Position numbers and translations under genes: made by a program. DNA of 64,000 bases, taken from positions 13,649-77,648 of the forward strand of contig CATWBO010000004.1 of assembly GCA_958349055.1 (NCBI GenBank), written 5' to 3'. The notes under the pieces are model-generated. The model made no database searches, had not been told where the DNA came from, and saw only the letters and a program-made list of their open reading frames with translations. Source of the stretch: an uncultured bacterium. GTDB taxonomy: Bacteria; Actinomycetota; Coriobacteriia; Coriobacteriales; Coriobacteriaceae. Positions 40,600 to 49,078 of this stretch are shown here, piece after piece; positions within the stretch are counted from its first letter, which is position 1, and each line of letters begins with the position of its first letter.

Positions 40600-41991
40600 A
40601 TGGCAGGTAAAAAGTTCTCCCTGTTCGAGGTCATCCTCTCGGTTATCTGCGTTGTCTTTACCATCGAGGCGGCTGCTCCGGCATCTGCCATGGGTAACGT
40701 GCAGTTCTTCTGGTGGATCTTCCTCATCATTACGTTTTTGCTTCCCTATGGCCTGGTGGTGGCCGAGCTCGGTACAGCGTTCGATTCCGAGGGCGGCCTG
40801 TACGATTGGGTTCGCCTGGGCTTGGGCGACCGTTGGGGCGCCCGCTGCTCCTGGTGCTATTGGGTCAACTTTCCGCTGTGGGTGGCAAGTATCGCCTGCA
40901 TGTTCCCCAGTGTCATCAATGCGGTATGGGGCATCGAATTTTCGCTTGGGGTCCGAATTGCCATCGAGCTTGCCTTTGTGTGGGGCGTCACGGTCATGGC
41001 AATGCAGCCGGTGGCCGAGGCCGATTGGGTCATGGATGGCGGCGCCGTCATCAAGGTGCTCATTACCGCCGTGGTGGGAATCGTCGGCATCTGGTTTGCC
41101 TGCAATAACGGCTTTGCCAACGATATGTCGTTTAAGACCTTTGTCCCCGATCTGGGAGACACTAACTCACTGACGTATCTTTCAATCATCCTATTCAACT
41201 TTATGGGCTTTGAGGTGGTCGCGACCTTTGCCAGCACGATGAAGAATCCGTCGCGCGATATCCCCAAGGCGGTTATCGCCGGTGGCGTTGCCATCGCGGC
41301 GATTTACATCGTTTGCGGCATCGGCATTGGGGCTGCGGTTCCCACCGAGCAGCTTTCGCTCGATTCGGGCATTGTGGACGCGGTTGCCGCCATGGTGGGG
41401 CGCGCTCACCCGCTGACAATGATCGTGGGCATGGCCTTTCTGGTAACGCTGTTTGCCAACATGATCTGCTGGAGTTTTGGCGTCAACAACGTGGCGAGCT
41501 ATGCCGCGCGCCATGGCAACATGCCGCGTCCCTTTGCGCTGGTGTCCAAGAAGACCGGCATGCCCAACGGCTCGGCACTCATTAACGGTTGTTTTGCCAG
41601 CTTGGTGCTGCTACTTCAGATTCCGCTGGGCGAAGGTTCCGACGTCTTTTGGGTCTTCTTCTCGATGAACGTCGTCTTTCTGCTCATGAGCTATATCCCG
41701 ATGTTCCCGGCGTTTTGGCGCCTGCGTAAATACGACGACCGCCCGCGTGTGTTTCGCGCGCCCTTCGAGGGCAAGGTGCTTGCGGTAGCGCTTGCGGTGC
41801 CGGTGGTAGAACTCGTGCTTTCGATTGTTGCGACAATCGTGCCGCTTAACAGCTCGCCCGCCGAGATGTCAAAGTTGCCGATCCTCATGGGTGTGGTGAT
41901 CGGCGTGTTGCTGGGCGAGGTTTCGCGCCTCATATCGCGCCGCGGCCGCAGCATCGACAATCCCGGCGTTGGTTTGCATGGAAGGCGCTGA
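40600..41991 (+). CDS. aguD: APC-family antiporter, probable agmatine-putrescine exchanger (second copy)
   Basis: This 463-residue paralogue of the transporter at 36953 shares NVQFFWWIFLIITFLLPYG, VAELGTAFDSEGGLYDWV, FMGFEV and the stretch SWSFGVN-like ICWSFGVNNVASYAARHGNM. About 12 hydrophobic segments are visible. Loss of the acidic tail of copy 1 (it ends in basic residues) and changes in the loop after FMGFEV (ATFASTMKNPSRD) may reflect a different amine substrate. AGGGGAAG lies before the ATG. It is preceded by an attenuator-like hairpin and followed by a terminator, so it is transcribed alone. Confidence 0.85.
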   Translation: MAGKKFSLFEVILSVICVVFTIEAAAPASAMGNVQFFWWIFLIITFLLPYGLVVAELGTAFDSEGGLYDWVRLGLGDRWGARCSWCYWVNFPLWVASIACMFPSVINAVWGIEFSLGVRIAIELAFVWGVTVMAMQPVAEADWVMDGGAVIKVLITAVVGIVGIWFACNNGFANDMSFKTFVPDLGDTNSLTYLSIILFNFMGFEVVATFASTMKNPSRDIPKAVIAGGVAIAAIYIVCGIGIGAAVPTEQLSLDSGIVDAVAAMVGRAHPLTMIVGMAFLVTLFANMICWSFGVNNVASYAARHGNMPRPFALVSKKTGMPNGSALINGCFASLVLLLQIPLGEGSDVFWVFFSMNVVFLLMSYIPMFPAFWRLRKYDDRPRVFRAPFEGKVLAVALAVPVVELVLSIVATIVPLNSSPAEMSKLPILMGVVIGVLLGEVSRLISRRGRSIDNPGVGLHGRR

Positions 41992-42047
41992 TCGGGGAGG
42001 GGTTTGGTGCTGCGGACGTTGAATCTGAGATTGCCCCTAGATTAATA

Positions 42048-42076
42048 AATCGCCGCGGGGGTTCCGCGGCGATTGT
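42048..42076. terminator. Terminator after the second aguD
   Basis: AATCGCCGCGG and CCGCGGCGATT form a perfect 11-bp stem with a 5-nt loop. The U-run is weak. It lies between convergent genes. Confidence 0.6.
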
Positions 42077-42086
42077 ACGAGCTATG

Positions 42087-42278
42087 CTAACGGTCGCTCC
42101 GCTCGGGTGAGGAGGCGAGTTTGGGTGCAAAGAAGGGGACGTGTCCCAGGTAGGGACAGCTGTCATCGCGCTCCTCAACGATACAGGGCACGTCATCGTA
42201 GGTCATGGTCGAGCCAATTTTGGCGATAGCCTTGGCGGCGGGTGCGACGATGATCTTGAGCGGTGCAATTGGCGCCAT
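42087..42278 (-). CDS. Small conserved-looking protein of unknown function
   Basis: This 63-residue ORF begins at the ATG at 42278, preceded by AAAGGAG at six bases. The sequence MAPIAPLKIIVAPAAKAIAK is followed by DDVPCIVEERDDSCPYLGHV and FFAPKL; two cysteines lie 12 residues apart. No family is recognised. The strong ribosome binding site and the position divergent from the LuxR gene at 42369 argue for a real gene. Confidence 0.6.
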   Translation of the reverse strand: MAPIAPLKIIVAPAAKAIAKIGSTMTYDDVPCIVEERDDSCPYLGHVPFFAPKLASSPERSDR

Positions 42279-42368
42279 GGCATCTCCTTTCGACCTAAGT
42301 GCGTGTTGGACGTTTCTACCACAACCGTAACACGAAATCAAACATGTTGTGCATGGAATGAGGATAGT

Positions 42369-43361
42369 ATGAGCTTTGCATTCTATATCTATACGATTCT
42401 CATTATGGGTGTTGGGCTGGTGACGGCATCAACGGCGCTCGTTGTATGGCTTATGACGCGCCGTCGCGATTGCTTGGTGGCAGCTACGGGTTTCCTGCTC
42501 TACATCTTCGACATGTCGGTAATTTTCTTTGATGAGTATAACCGGCTTAAATATGACTATACGGTGACGTTTGATGAACCGCTTCAGCACCCATTGCTAC
42601 GTTGCGTGTTGGGCATTGCGATTCTCACGTGCATATGGCTTTGGGTGATGTTGCGTCTGCGCGACAAGGTGACCGTTAGACGCGTGGCCGCATTTGTCGT
42701 GCCAGTAGCCGTGCTTCAATTTGCCTTGGTGCCTCGCACGGGCTTTGCGAGCCAGATGCAGCAATATCTCTTCTGGCTCACGCGTGATCTGGGAACAATA
42801 TTTTGCTTGATATATGTCTACATCCGCTATCGCAAGACGGAGAATAAAGCCGAACGGCTTGATCTTGAACGCTCCAAGACGTTCTTTCGTCTTGCCTGCA
42901 TGCTCGGTGTGATGGTTGTTATTGAGGACACCTACATGATTCTCTTTTGCACACCTGACGTGGATAACGTGATGGTAAACGTTTTTCTTTGGTATATGAG
43001 CGAGCGGAATATCTCAGAGAATTTGTTATATGTTGCTGCGGCAGTTCAGCTCTTCAAACAGTTCAGCCACATCCTACGCGTGTTTTCGCGCCATCCTCGG
43101 GCTGATGAAGATGTGGCGACGGAACGCCGTGATGCTCGGGACGACCTCGTCTCACGTGTGGTGATTTTTTCGGACGAGCACGGGCTTTCAAAGCGAGAAC
43201 AGGAGGTGCTTACGCTCGTGTTGCGTGGACTTGATGTTCAGAATATCGCCAATGAACTTGTGATTAGTCCTGGCACCGTTAAGGCCCATCTGCATCGCAT
43301 TTACGTTAAGAGCGAGGTCAAGACGCGTGACGACTTGATTGAGGCATTCTGGCGATCGTAG
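42369..43361 (+). CDS. Membrane-sensor LuxR-family regulator (second)
   Basis: This 330-residue protein has the same plan as the one at 34451: about seven hydrophobic segments over residues 1-240 (starting YIYTILIMGVGLVTASTALV), including a matching YMSERNISENLL motif, then a C-terminal LuxR helix-turn-helix (about 270-330) with LSKREQEVLTLVLRGLDVQN, IANELVISPGTVKAHLHRIY. The shared -SERN-SEN- phrase shows the two sensors are paralogues. GAGGA precedes the ATG. It lies upstream of the amidohydrolase-MATE pair, which it may control. Confidence 0.85.
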   Translation: MSFAFYIYTILIMGVGLVTASTALVVWLMTRRRDCLVAATGFLLYIFDMSVIFFDEYNRLKYDYTVTFDEPLQHPLLRCVLGIAILTCIWLWVMLRLRDKVTVRRVAAFVVPVAVLQFALVPRTGFASQMQQYLFWLTRDLGTIFCLIYVYIRYRKTENKAERLDLERSKTFFRLACMLGVMVVIEDTYMILFCTPDVDNVMVNVFLWYMSERNISENLLYVAAAVQLFKQFSHILRVFSRHPRADEDVATERRDARDDLVSRVVIFSDEHGLSKREQEVLTLVLRGLDVQNIANELVISPGTVKAHLHRIYVKSEVKTRDDLIEAFWRS

Positions 43362-43452
43362 CGTTGGAATGGTTTGGCCGACAGTACATCGCAGACCGTT
43401 TGGCGTAATGAAGCGGTAATAAACCAAGACAATAAAATACCTGCTCAGCCAT
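43318..43452 (-). CDS. Possible 44-residue small protein overlapping the LuxR gene end
   Basis: MAEQVFYCLGLLPLHYAKRS is preceded by AAGGAGGT at good distance, an unusually strong site for a chance ORF. The frame overlaps the last 44 bp of the LuxR gene on the opposite strand. No family is recognised; it may be a remnant. The rest of the gap to 43668 shows no gene. Confidence 0.3.
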   Translation of the reverse strand: MAEQVFYCLGLLPLHYAKRSAMYCRPNHSNATIARMPQSSRHAS

Positions 43453-43668
43453 GTAAACCTCCTTAACCCAGCCGTTCGCTCGGCTCCATCTTGGCGGCTC
43501 GTACAAGAGATGCGTCAATAGGTGTTGACGCGGGGTGCAGGGTGCGGGACAGACGCCCAACCGCCTATAGGCACGCGTTGTGTAGGGGGCGCTAGACGCT
43601 CCCCACTCGATTGTGCGCGCTGCATCGCGGCGCTCATTCATTGTCCTACAACGTCTGAGGAGGCCCAT

Positions 43669-45297
43669 ATGGACAAAGCAAATCTAGTCATCAAGAGCAG
43701 TGCAGTGTTCACCGGTGATGGACTGGCACCGTTCAAGGGCGGTGTTGCCGTCGCGGGCGACAAGATTGTCGCGTGCGGCGAGGACAAGTATCTTGATACT
43801 TTTATCGGGCCCGATACCGAGGTGCGAGACTATGGCGATAAGCTTGTCATGCCCGGCATCATCGATTCGCATACACATTTTGCGCAGGGCGCCTTTATGA
43901 CCGATCCCGATTTCGCCGTCAATCTTATCGATTGCACAAGCTTCGAACAGTGCATGGAGCGCGTGCAGGCGTTTGCTGAAAGCCACCCGAGCAACGAGTG
44001 GATCGTGGGCTGCCAGATTATCCAGTTCCAGTGGGATGTTCCCGAAATGCCTACCGCTGCGATGATCGACGAGTATATCTCCGACCGCCCGGTGTTCCTG
44101 CAGCAGGTCGACATGCATACCTTTAGCGCCAATACCTGCGCGATCGAAAAAGTTGGCATTACCGCCGAGACGCCCGACCCTACAGGTGGCAAGATTCTCA
44201 AGGATGAGGCCGGCAACCTCACGGGGGTCTTCTCGAACAACGCCGGTGCCCTATTTATGGACGAGGTGTACGACCCTGCCCCCGAAGTGGTCGATGCCTC
44301 CTTTGTCAAGACCGCACATCGTGCTAACGCTCTCGGCATTACGACTGTCGGTATGGTTAACCCGACCTTTGTGAGCATGGACAACCCCTATAAGGTGCTC
44401 GCCGACCTCAACGGCAAGGGCGAACTCCCGCTGCGTGTGTTCCTCTACACCGACCTCTTCGAGAACGAGACTATGACGCTCGACGAGATTCGCGCGAAAT
44501 ACGATTTCCCAGGCACCCAGGTCGAGTGGCACGGCTTCAAACAGTTTATCGACGGCGTGTGCTCCGATCACACCGCATGGATGCTCGAGCCCTATGCCAA
44601 CGCGCCCGAGACATGCGGCGAGCCGGCTGAGGAACCCGAGCACGTGCGTGCCGCTATGCTTAGGGCACTCGAGTGGGGCGTCGACACACGTATCCATGCG
44701 ATCGGCGACCACTCCGTGCGCTTTATCCTCGACTGCTTTGAAGAGGGTGAGCGGCTCTATGGTAAGCAGGGGTGCCGTCACTCGATGGAGCATAACGAGA
44801 CCGTCCAGCCCGAGGATCTGCCGCGCTACGCTGAGCTGGGTGTGAACCCGGCCATGCAACCGTGGCACATGCTCCTCGACATGGCCGACCTCGCCAAGGA
44901 CGATGCCGTCGGTCCCGAGCGTGCTGCGCTCTCCTGGCCGATTCACAGCCTGCTCGCAAGCGGTGCAAACGTGCATTTTGGCTCTGATTTCCCTGTTGTG
45001 GGACTTGAGCCCATGGAAGAGATCTATGGCGCGGTCTGGCGCATGCTCGAGGATGGATCGAACCCCGAGGGTTGGTTCCCCGAGGAGCGCATTACGATGG
45101 CCGAGGCCCTGCGCGCTTACACCTATGGCAGCGCCTATGCCATGCATGCCGAGGACCGTATCGGCACGCTCGCTTGCGGCAAACAGGCTGATATCTGCGT
45201 GCTTGATCGCAACCTCTTTACCTGCGATCCGGCGGAGGTTCTTGGCGCCACAGCCGAGCTCACGGTGATCGCCGGCAAGGTTGTCTACGAGAAGTAG
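43669..45297 (+). CDS. Amidohydrolase family protein (YtcJ-like)
   Basis: This 542-residue member of the amidohydrolase_3 group has the N-terminal beta-sandwich AVFTGDGLAPFKGGVAVAGD, the metal-binding DSHTHF motif (about residue 67), RIHAIGDHSVR, HSMEHNE and VHFGSDFPVVGLEP near the end. This matches YtcJ-like proteins that hydrolyse amides, often N-acyl amines or imidazolones. The substrate is not evident. GAGGAGG lies before the ATG at 43669. A MATE exporter starts 39 bp downstream and the membrane LuxR regulator lies upstream, suggesting a function in handling an amide whose product is exported. Confidence 0.88.
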   Translation: MDKANLVIKSSAVFTGDGLAPFKGGVAVAGDKIVACGEDKYLDTFIGPDTEVRDYGDKLVMPGIIDSHTHFAQGAFMTDPDFAVNLIDCTSFEQCMERVQAFAESHPSNEWIVGCQIIQFQWDVPEMPTAAMIDEYISDRPVFLQQVDMHTFSANTCAIEKVGITAETPDPTGGKILKDEAGNLTGVFSNNAGALFMDEVYDPAPEVVDASFVKTAHRANALGITTVGMVNPTFVSMDNPYKVLADLNGKGELPLRVFLYTDLFENETMTLDEIRAKYDFPGTQVEWHGFKQFIDGVCSDHTAWMLEPYANAPETCGEPAEEPEHVRAAMLRALEWGVDTRIHAIGDHSVRFILDCFEEGERLYGKQGCRHSMEHNETVQPEDLPRYAELGVNPAMQPWHMLLDMADLAKDDAVGPERAALSWPIHSLLASGANVHFGSDFPVVGLEPMEEIYGAVWRMLEDGSNPEGWFPEERITMAEALRAYTYGSAYAMHAEDRIGTLACGKQADICVLDRNLFTCDPAEVLGATAELTVIAGKVVYEK

Positions 45298-45336
45298 CCC
45301 CATAGTCTTTCAATCTCTCAAGGAAAGGGGAGAACC

Positions 45337-46719
45337 ATGGCAGAAGAAACAACCGCTGTCGTCGAGGAGGAGCATGAGCTCGCCTCGAAACCGATTTCCG
45401 AACTCGTGCGCCGCTACACAATCGTGACCGGTCAGGGTATGCTCGCCCAGATCATCATGGTCGTGCTCGAAGGCCTCGTGATGGGCTGGGGCCTGGGCTC
45501 GCACGGCCTGGCCTGTGTCTCGATCATCATGTCCGTCGAGTACATCAATCTGGCCTTCGGCAACCTCTTCGGTACGGGCGTGCCAGCCGTGGTAGGCAAC
45601 CTGCTCGGTGCCGGCGATGTTAAGGGCGCGAGTAAGGCGTTTAGTCAGGGTTTTTGGCTCACGACGATCGTTTCGGTCCTGCTTGCTGTCGTGATGGCAG
45701 TCTTCACTGAGCCTATCTGTGCGTTCTTTGGTGCCACGCCCGACATCATGGCTGACACGGTTGCCGGTGTGCGCACGTTTGCCGTGCTGTTGCCGCTCAC
45801 GGTCATCGGCCAGATGATCACTGCCGTCATGCGCGTCGATGAGAAGGTCCAGATCCAGGCAAACCTCATGACCGTCTCTGCCATCGTTGCCATCTGCTGG
45901 CTCGCGCTGTCGACCTTCGTGCTCAAGCTTGGCGTCATGGGCGCCGGTGTGTACTATGGCCTGTCCATTGGCATTTGGGCCATCGGTATCTTCTGGTATG
46001 TGGGCGGCAAGAAGTCCCAGCTCCAGATCAACCCGGCCGACCTTAAGCTCGATATGGGCATCTGCGGGCAGATTGTCAAGATTGGCTTCCCGTTCTTCCT
46101 GGTCCAGGCCGCGACGTTCATCTTCAACACCGTTGCCAACTCGCTACTCGGCACGCTCGGCGGCGACATGGGTTCGCTCTACATTGCTGCCTTCGGCGTG
46201 ATCAACGGCTACATCCTCTACATCACCATGATGGTCGCCCAGTGCTTCTCCTATGGCCTGCAGCCCATCGCCGCCTTCAACGCTGGCGCTAAGGCCTGGG
46301 CTCGACTCAAGGAGACACTCTCCTGCACGCTCAAGTATCAGATTGTGGTGCTGCTGGTGGTTGCCGCTGTGCTCTGGGCTGCTGCTATGCCGGTCTGCGC
46401 TTTCTTTGCGGGCTCCGATCCGGCACTTGTCGAGGTCGCTGCCGGCGCCACGCGTATCGTGGTCCTAGCCGTTGCGCTCGGATACCTTGCCATGACCATG
46501 TCTATGTACTATCAAGCGGTCGAGAAAGTCGGTGTCGCTACGTTCTGCGGCCTGCTTCGCTACGTGATCTGCTCCGTGCCGCTCATGTACCTGCTTGGCA
46601 GCATGATGGGTGCGCAGGGCGTTTGGATTGCCCTAGTGGTAGCCGATGCCATTACCGGCCTGAATTCCATTGCGCTTGCCGCCAAGGAGCAAAAGCGTCT
46701 GAATGGACTTCTTGCATAG
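45337..46719 (+). CDS. MATE-family efflux transporter
   Basis: This 460-residue protein has two repeated six-helix bundles and the MATE family features: an N-terminal helix with GQGMLAQIIMVVLEGLVMGW, FGTGVPAVVGNLLGAGDVKG (motif G-GA- in TM2 loop), and GLQPIAAFNAGAKAWARLKE in the second half. The substrate is unknown; MATE pumps usually expel cationic organic compounds in exchange for Na+ or H+. AAAGGGGAG precedes the ATG. It is coupled to the amidohydrolase gene, and a bidirectional terminator follows. Confidence 0.92.
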   Translation: MAEETTAVVEEEHELASKPISELVRRYTIVTGQGMLAQIIMVVLEGLVMGWGLGSHGLACVSIIMSVEYINLAFGNLFGTGVPAVVGNLLGAGDVKGASKAFSQGFWLTTIVSVLLAVVMAVFTEPICAFFGATPDIMADTVAGVRTFAVLLPLTVIGQMITAVMRVDEKVQIQANLMTVSAIVAICWLALSTFVLKLGVMGAGVYYGLSIGIWAIGIFWYVGGKKSQLQINPADLKLDMGICGQIVKIGFPFFLVQAATFIFNTVANSLLGTLGGDMGSLYIAAFGVINGYILYITMMVAQCFSYGLQPIAAFNAGAKAWARLKETLSCTLKYQIVVLLVVAAVLWAAAMPVCAFFAGSDPALVEVAAGATRIVVLAVALGYLAMTMSMYYQAVEKVGVATFCGLLRYVICSVPLMYLLGSMMGAQGVWIALVVADAITGLNSIALAAKEQKRLNGLLA

Positions 46720-46750
46720 CCTAGGATCGCTTCTCATACAAACCACAAAA

Positions 46751-46787
46751 GCAAAGGGCGCCTTCCGTATGAGGGCGCCCTTTGCGC
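46751..46787. terminator. Bidirectional terminator between the MATE and LuxR genes
   Basis: GCAAAGGGCGCC and GGCGCCCTTTGC form a perfect 12-bp stem with an 11-nt loop, between convergent genes. Confidence 0.8.
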
Positions 46788-47591
46788 TCAGCGTAGGATA
46801 TTTTGCACGGCCGTCATAAGGCCCAGGCGGTTGTTGACGCCGAGCTTGCGATAGATGGCGTTGACCTGCTTCTTGACGGTTGACTCGCTAATAAATAGCT
46901 CATTTGCCATCTGTTTGTTCGTTTTGCCGTCGAGCATGAGCCGCATGACTTCGGCTTCGCGCGGTTGGATATTGTGTTCTGTAATGAAGGCGTTCAGATG
47001 GTTTGCGTCTTCTGTCTGGGTGAGCTTAATGCCCTGGGGGCAGAGGTTGCCGAGTGCGACGCTCACATGACGAGCGATATACATGAAAATCTCGAGCTCG
47101 GAATCAGTGAAGTCACCTGCCGAGCGTTCACGAAATAGCGTGATACTTCCAAGTGGTAGGTTGTTGTGAGCAAGCGTTGCCGTGCATCCATAGTAGACGC
47201 CTTGGGGTTCCATCCATTTGCGATAGATTGGCGTGGCGTCGCGCCGGGCGACATCAACAAGATCGAGATCGCGATATACACCGACGTTTGTAAGATCGAA
47301 GCTCCAAATCGTGTAATCCATCGCTGCATAGCGCTCGTAGTAATCGCTGAGGGCATGAGCATCCATTCCCATGCTCACGGGGTGGACGTACGTGGGGACG
47401 TCGTGAGCATCTAGCTCGATGAGGTCGAACATGGCGATACGGTAGGAAATAAGCCCGCCGATGCCCGTGAGCGTATCTTGCTGAAGATCGCCGATTTCAC
47501 GCTGCTCATGGATGTTTAGCGTCAGGTCGGCGAGGTCGGCCCAGGCTGAGTTGTTAATCAATGACAGTGATTGTTTATTGCTAGAAGGCAT
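46788..47591 (-). CDS. LuxR-family regulator with GAF-like sensor (soluble)
   Basis: This 267-residue protein differs from the two membrane LuxR proteins: it has no hydrophobic segments. Residues about 25-190 look like a GAF/PAS-type sensor (YRIAMFDLIELDAHDVPTYV, ITLFRERSAGDFTDSELEIF). The C-terminal helix-turn-helix (about 205-267) reads IQPREAEVMRLMLDGKTNKQ, MANELFISESTVKKQVNAIY. It is divergent from the second agmatine deiminase gene at 47768, its most likely target. Confidence 0.87.
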   Translation of the reverse strand: MPSSNKQSLSLINNSAWADLADLTLNIHEQREIGDLQQDTLTGIGGLISYRIAMFDLIELDAHDVPTYVHPVSMGMDAHALSDYYERYAAMDYTIWSFDLTNVGVYRDLDLVDVARRDATPIYRKWMEPQGVYYGCTATLAHNNLPLGSITLFRERSAGDFTDSELEIFMYIARHVSVALGNLCPQGIKLTQTEDANHLNAFITEHNIQPREAEVMRLMLDGKTNKQMANELFISESTVKKQVNAIYRKLGVNNRLGLMTAVQNILR

Positions 47592-47767
47592 AGAGGTCCT
47601 TTCAGACGATTCAATCAGTATGCCACGAATGAGCTGAGACTAGAACTTTAGGTCAGCAAACGGTATCTCATCGGTTATCAAAAGGGGAGTCCTGGACCAT
47701 TGATGACGTGTATATGCTGCAGGAATATGGTCTTGTCAGCCGCGGACCTCAAGAGAAGGAGCTTGAA

Positions 47768-48889
47768 ATGAAGACCATCTACGAGAGCGAGTCTACGCCA
47801 AAGAAGGACGGATTCTACATGCCCGGCGAGTACGAGGAGCAGGAGCGCACCTGGATTTTGTGGCCGCATCGCTCGGATGTGTGGCGCTGCGGTGCCAAGC
47901 CGGCGCAAAAGGTCTTTACCGAGATCATCAAGACCGTTGCACGTTTTCAGCCCATCACCGTTGGTGTCAATGCCGAGGATTTCCCTGCGGTGTGCGAGAT
48001 TTTCGATGGCGTTGAGAACGTGCGCGTGATTCATATGGAGTACAACGACAGCTGGATTCGCGACCCCGGCCCGGCGTTCCTTGTTAATGACAATGGTGAG
48101 GTTGCTCTTTCGCACTTCCACTTTAATGCTTACGGCGGTTTCATTGACGGCCTGTATTTCCCGTGGGACAAGGACGCGAGCATCGGCTTGCAGGTGGCGC
48201 AGCTTGAGCAGGTTAACCGCTATCGTCCCGAGGATTACATCCTCGAGGGCGGCTCGTTTAACTGCGACGGCCAGGGCACCGTGGTGACCACCGAGATGTG
48301 CCTGCTCAATGAGGACCGCAACCCCCAGTACACCAAGGAGCAGATCGAGGAGAAGCTTGCCGAGTACCTGGGCATCGAGAAGGTCATTTGGATCAAGGAT
48401 GGCATCGACCCGTTTGAGACCAACGGGCACGTGGACGACGTCGCATGCTTTAGTGCGCCCGGCGAGGTCTGCTGCATGTGGACCGACGATCCCAACCATA
48501 AGTTCTACAAGGAGTGCCAGGAGGCCTTCAAGACGCTCTCCGAGGCGACCGATGCCAAGGGCCGCAAGCTCAAGATCCACAAGGTGATTATGCCTGCGAC
48601 CTCGGTATATATGACCGAAGAGGAGGCCAGCACGATTGACCCCGTCGAGGGCGTGCTGCCGCGTACCCCCGAGGACGCTTTCGAGCCGAGCTACCTCAAC
48701 TTCCTGCCCATCAACGGGGCGGTGCTTGTACCGCAGTTCGGCGATCCCAATGACGCCCAGGCGCTCAAGGATATCCAGGCTGCTTATCCGGACCGTGAAG
48801 TCATCGGTATCATGACTCGCGAGGTTATCTACGGCGGCGGCAACATCCACTGCATCACCCAGCAGCAGCCCAAGGCGCGCTGCAAGTAG
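47768..48889 (+). CDS. aguA: Agmatine deiminase (second copy)
   Basis: This 373-residue agmatine deiminase has all family motifs: ESESTPKKDGFYMPGEYEEQ, NDSWIRDPGPAF, HFNAYGG, EGGSF, NGHVDD and the catalytic cysteine C362 in GGGNIHCITQQ. The length fits the usual 365-370; it lacks the insertion seen in copy 1 and reads DPGPAF where copy 1 reads DTAATY. It stands alone with its own LuxR regulator divergent, while copy 1 sits with ptcA and aguD. GAAGGAG precedes the ATG. Both copies have intact active sites, so differential regulation rather than decay is likely. Confidence 0.93.
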   Translation: MKTIYESESTPKKDGFYMPGEYEEQERTWILWPHRSDVWRCGAKPAQKVFTEIIKTVARFQPITVGVNAEDFPAVCEIFDGVENVRVIHMEYNDSWIRDPGPAFLVNDNGEVALSHFHFNAYGGFIDGLYFPWDKDASIGLQVAQLEQVNRYRPEDYILEGGSFNCDGQGTVVTTEMCLLNEDRNPQYTKEQIEEKLAEYLGIEKVIWIKDGIDPFETNGHVDDVACFSAPGEVCCMWTDDPNHKFYKECQEAFKTLSEATDAKGRKLKIHKVIMPATSVYMTEEEASTIDPVEGVLPRTPEDAFEPSYLNFLPINGAVLVPQFGDPNDAQALKDIQAAYPDREVIGIMTREVIYGGGNIHCITQQQPKARCK

Positions 48890-48929
48890 ATGCGGTTGCA
48901 GGCACACGGGGTAGTGTCGATATGACCTG

Positions 48930-48966
48930 GGGCCCGCTGGCGCACACGCTGGCGGGCCCTTTTGCG
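48930..48966 (+). terminator. Terminator after the second aguA
   Basis: GGGCCCGC and GCGGGCCC form a stem with an inner GCG-CACA-CGC, followed by TTTTGC. Confidence 0.75.
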
Positions 48967-49028
48967 TGCGGCGGGCAGCGTTGCACGCGGGCACTCGGGT
49001 CTAAGCGAGGGTGCCAGGGGCCTTGCTT

Positions 49029-49070
49029 ATCGTCGATAGTTGGTCTAGAATCGTCGATAGTCGATGATAG
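49029..49070. repeat. Iteron-like repeats before the second AlbA_2 gene
   Basis: ATCGTCGATAGT occurs at 49029-49040 and 49050-49061, spaced 21 bp (two helical turns), and is followed by the related CGATGATAG. The repeats end 9 bp before the start codon. Confidence 0.7.
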
Positions 49071-49078
49071 GGGGTAGC

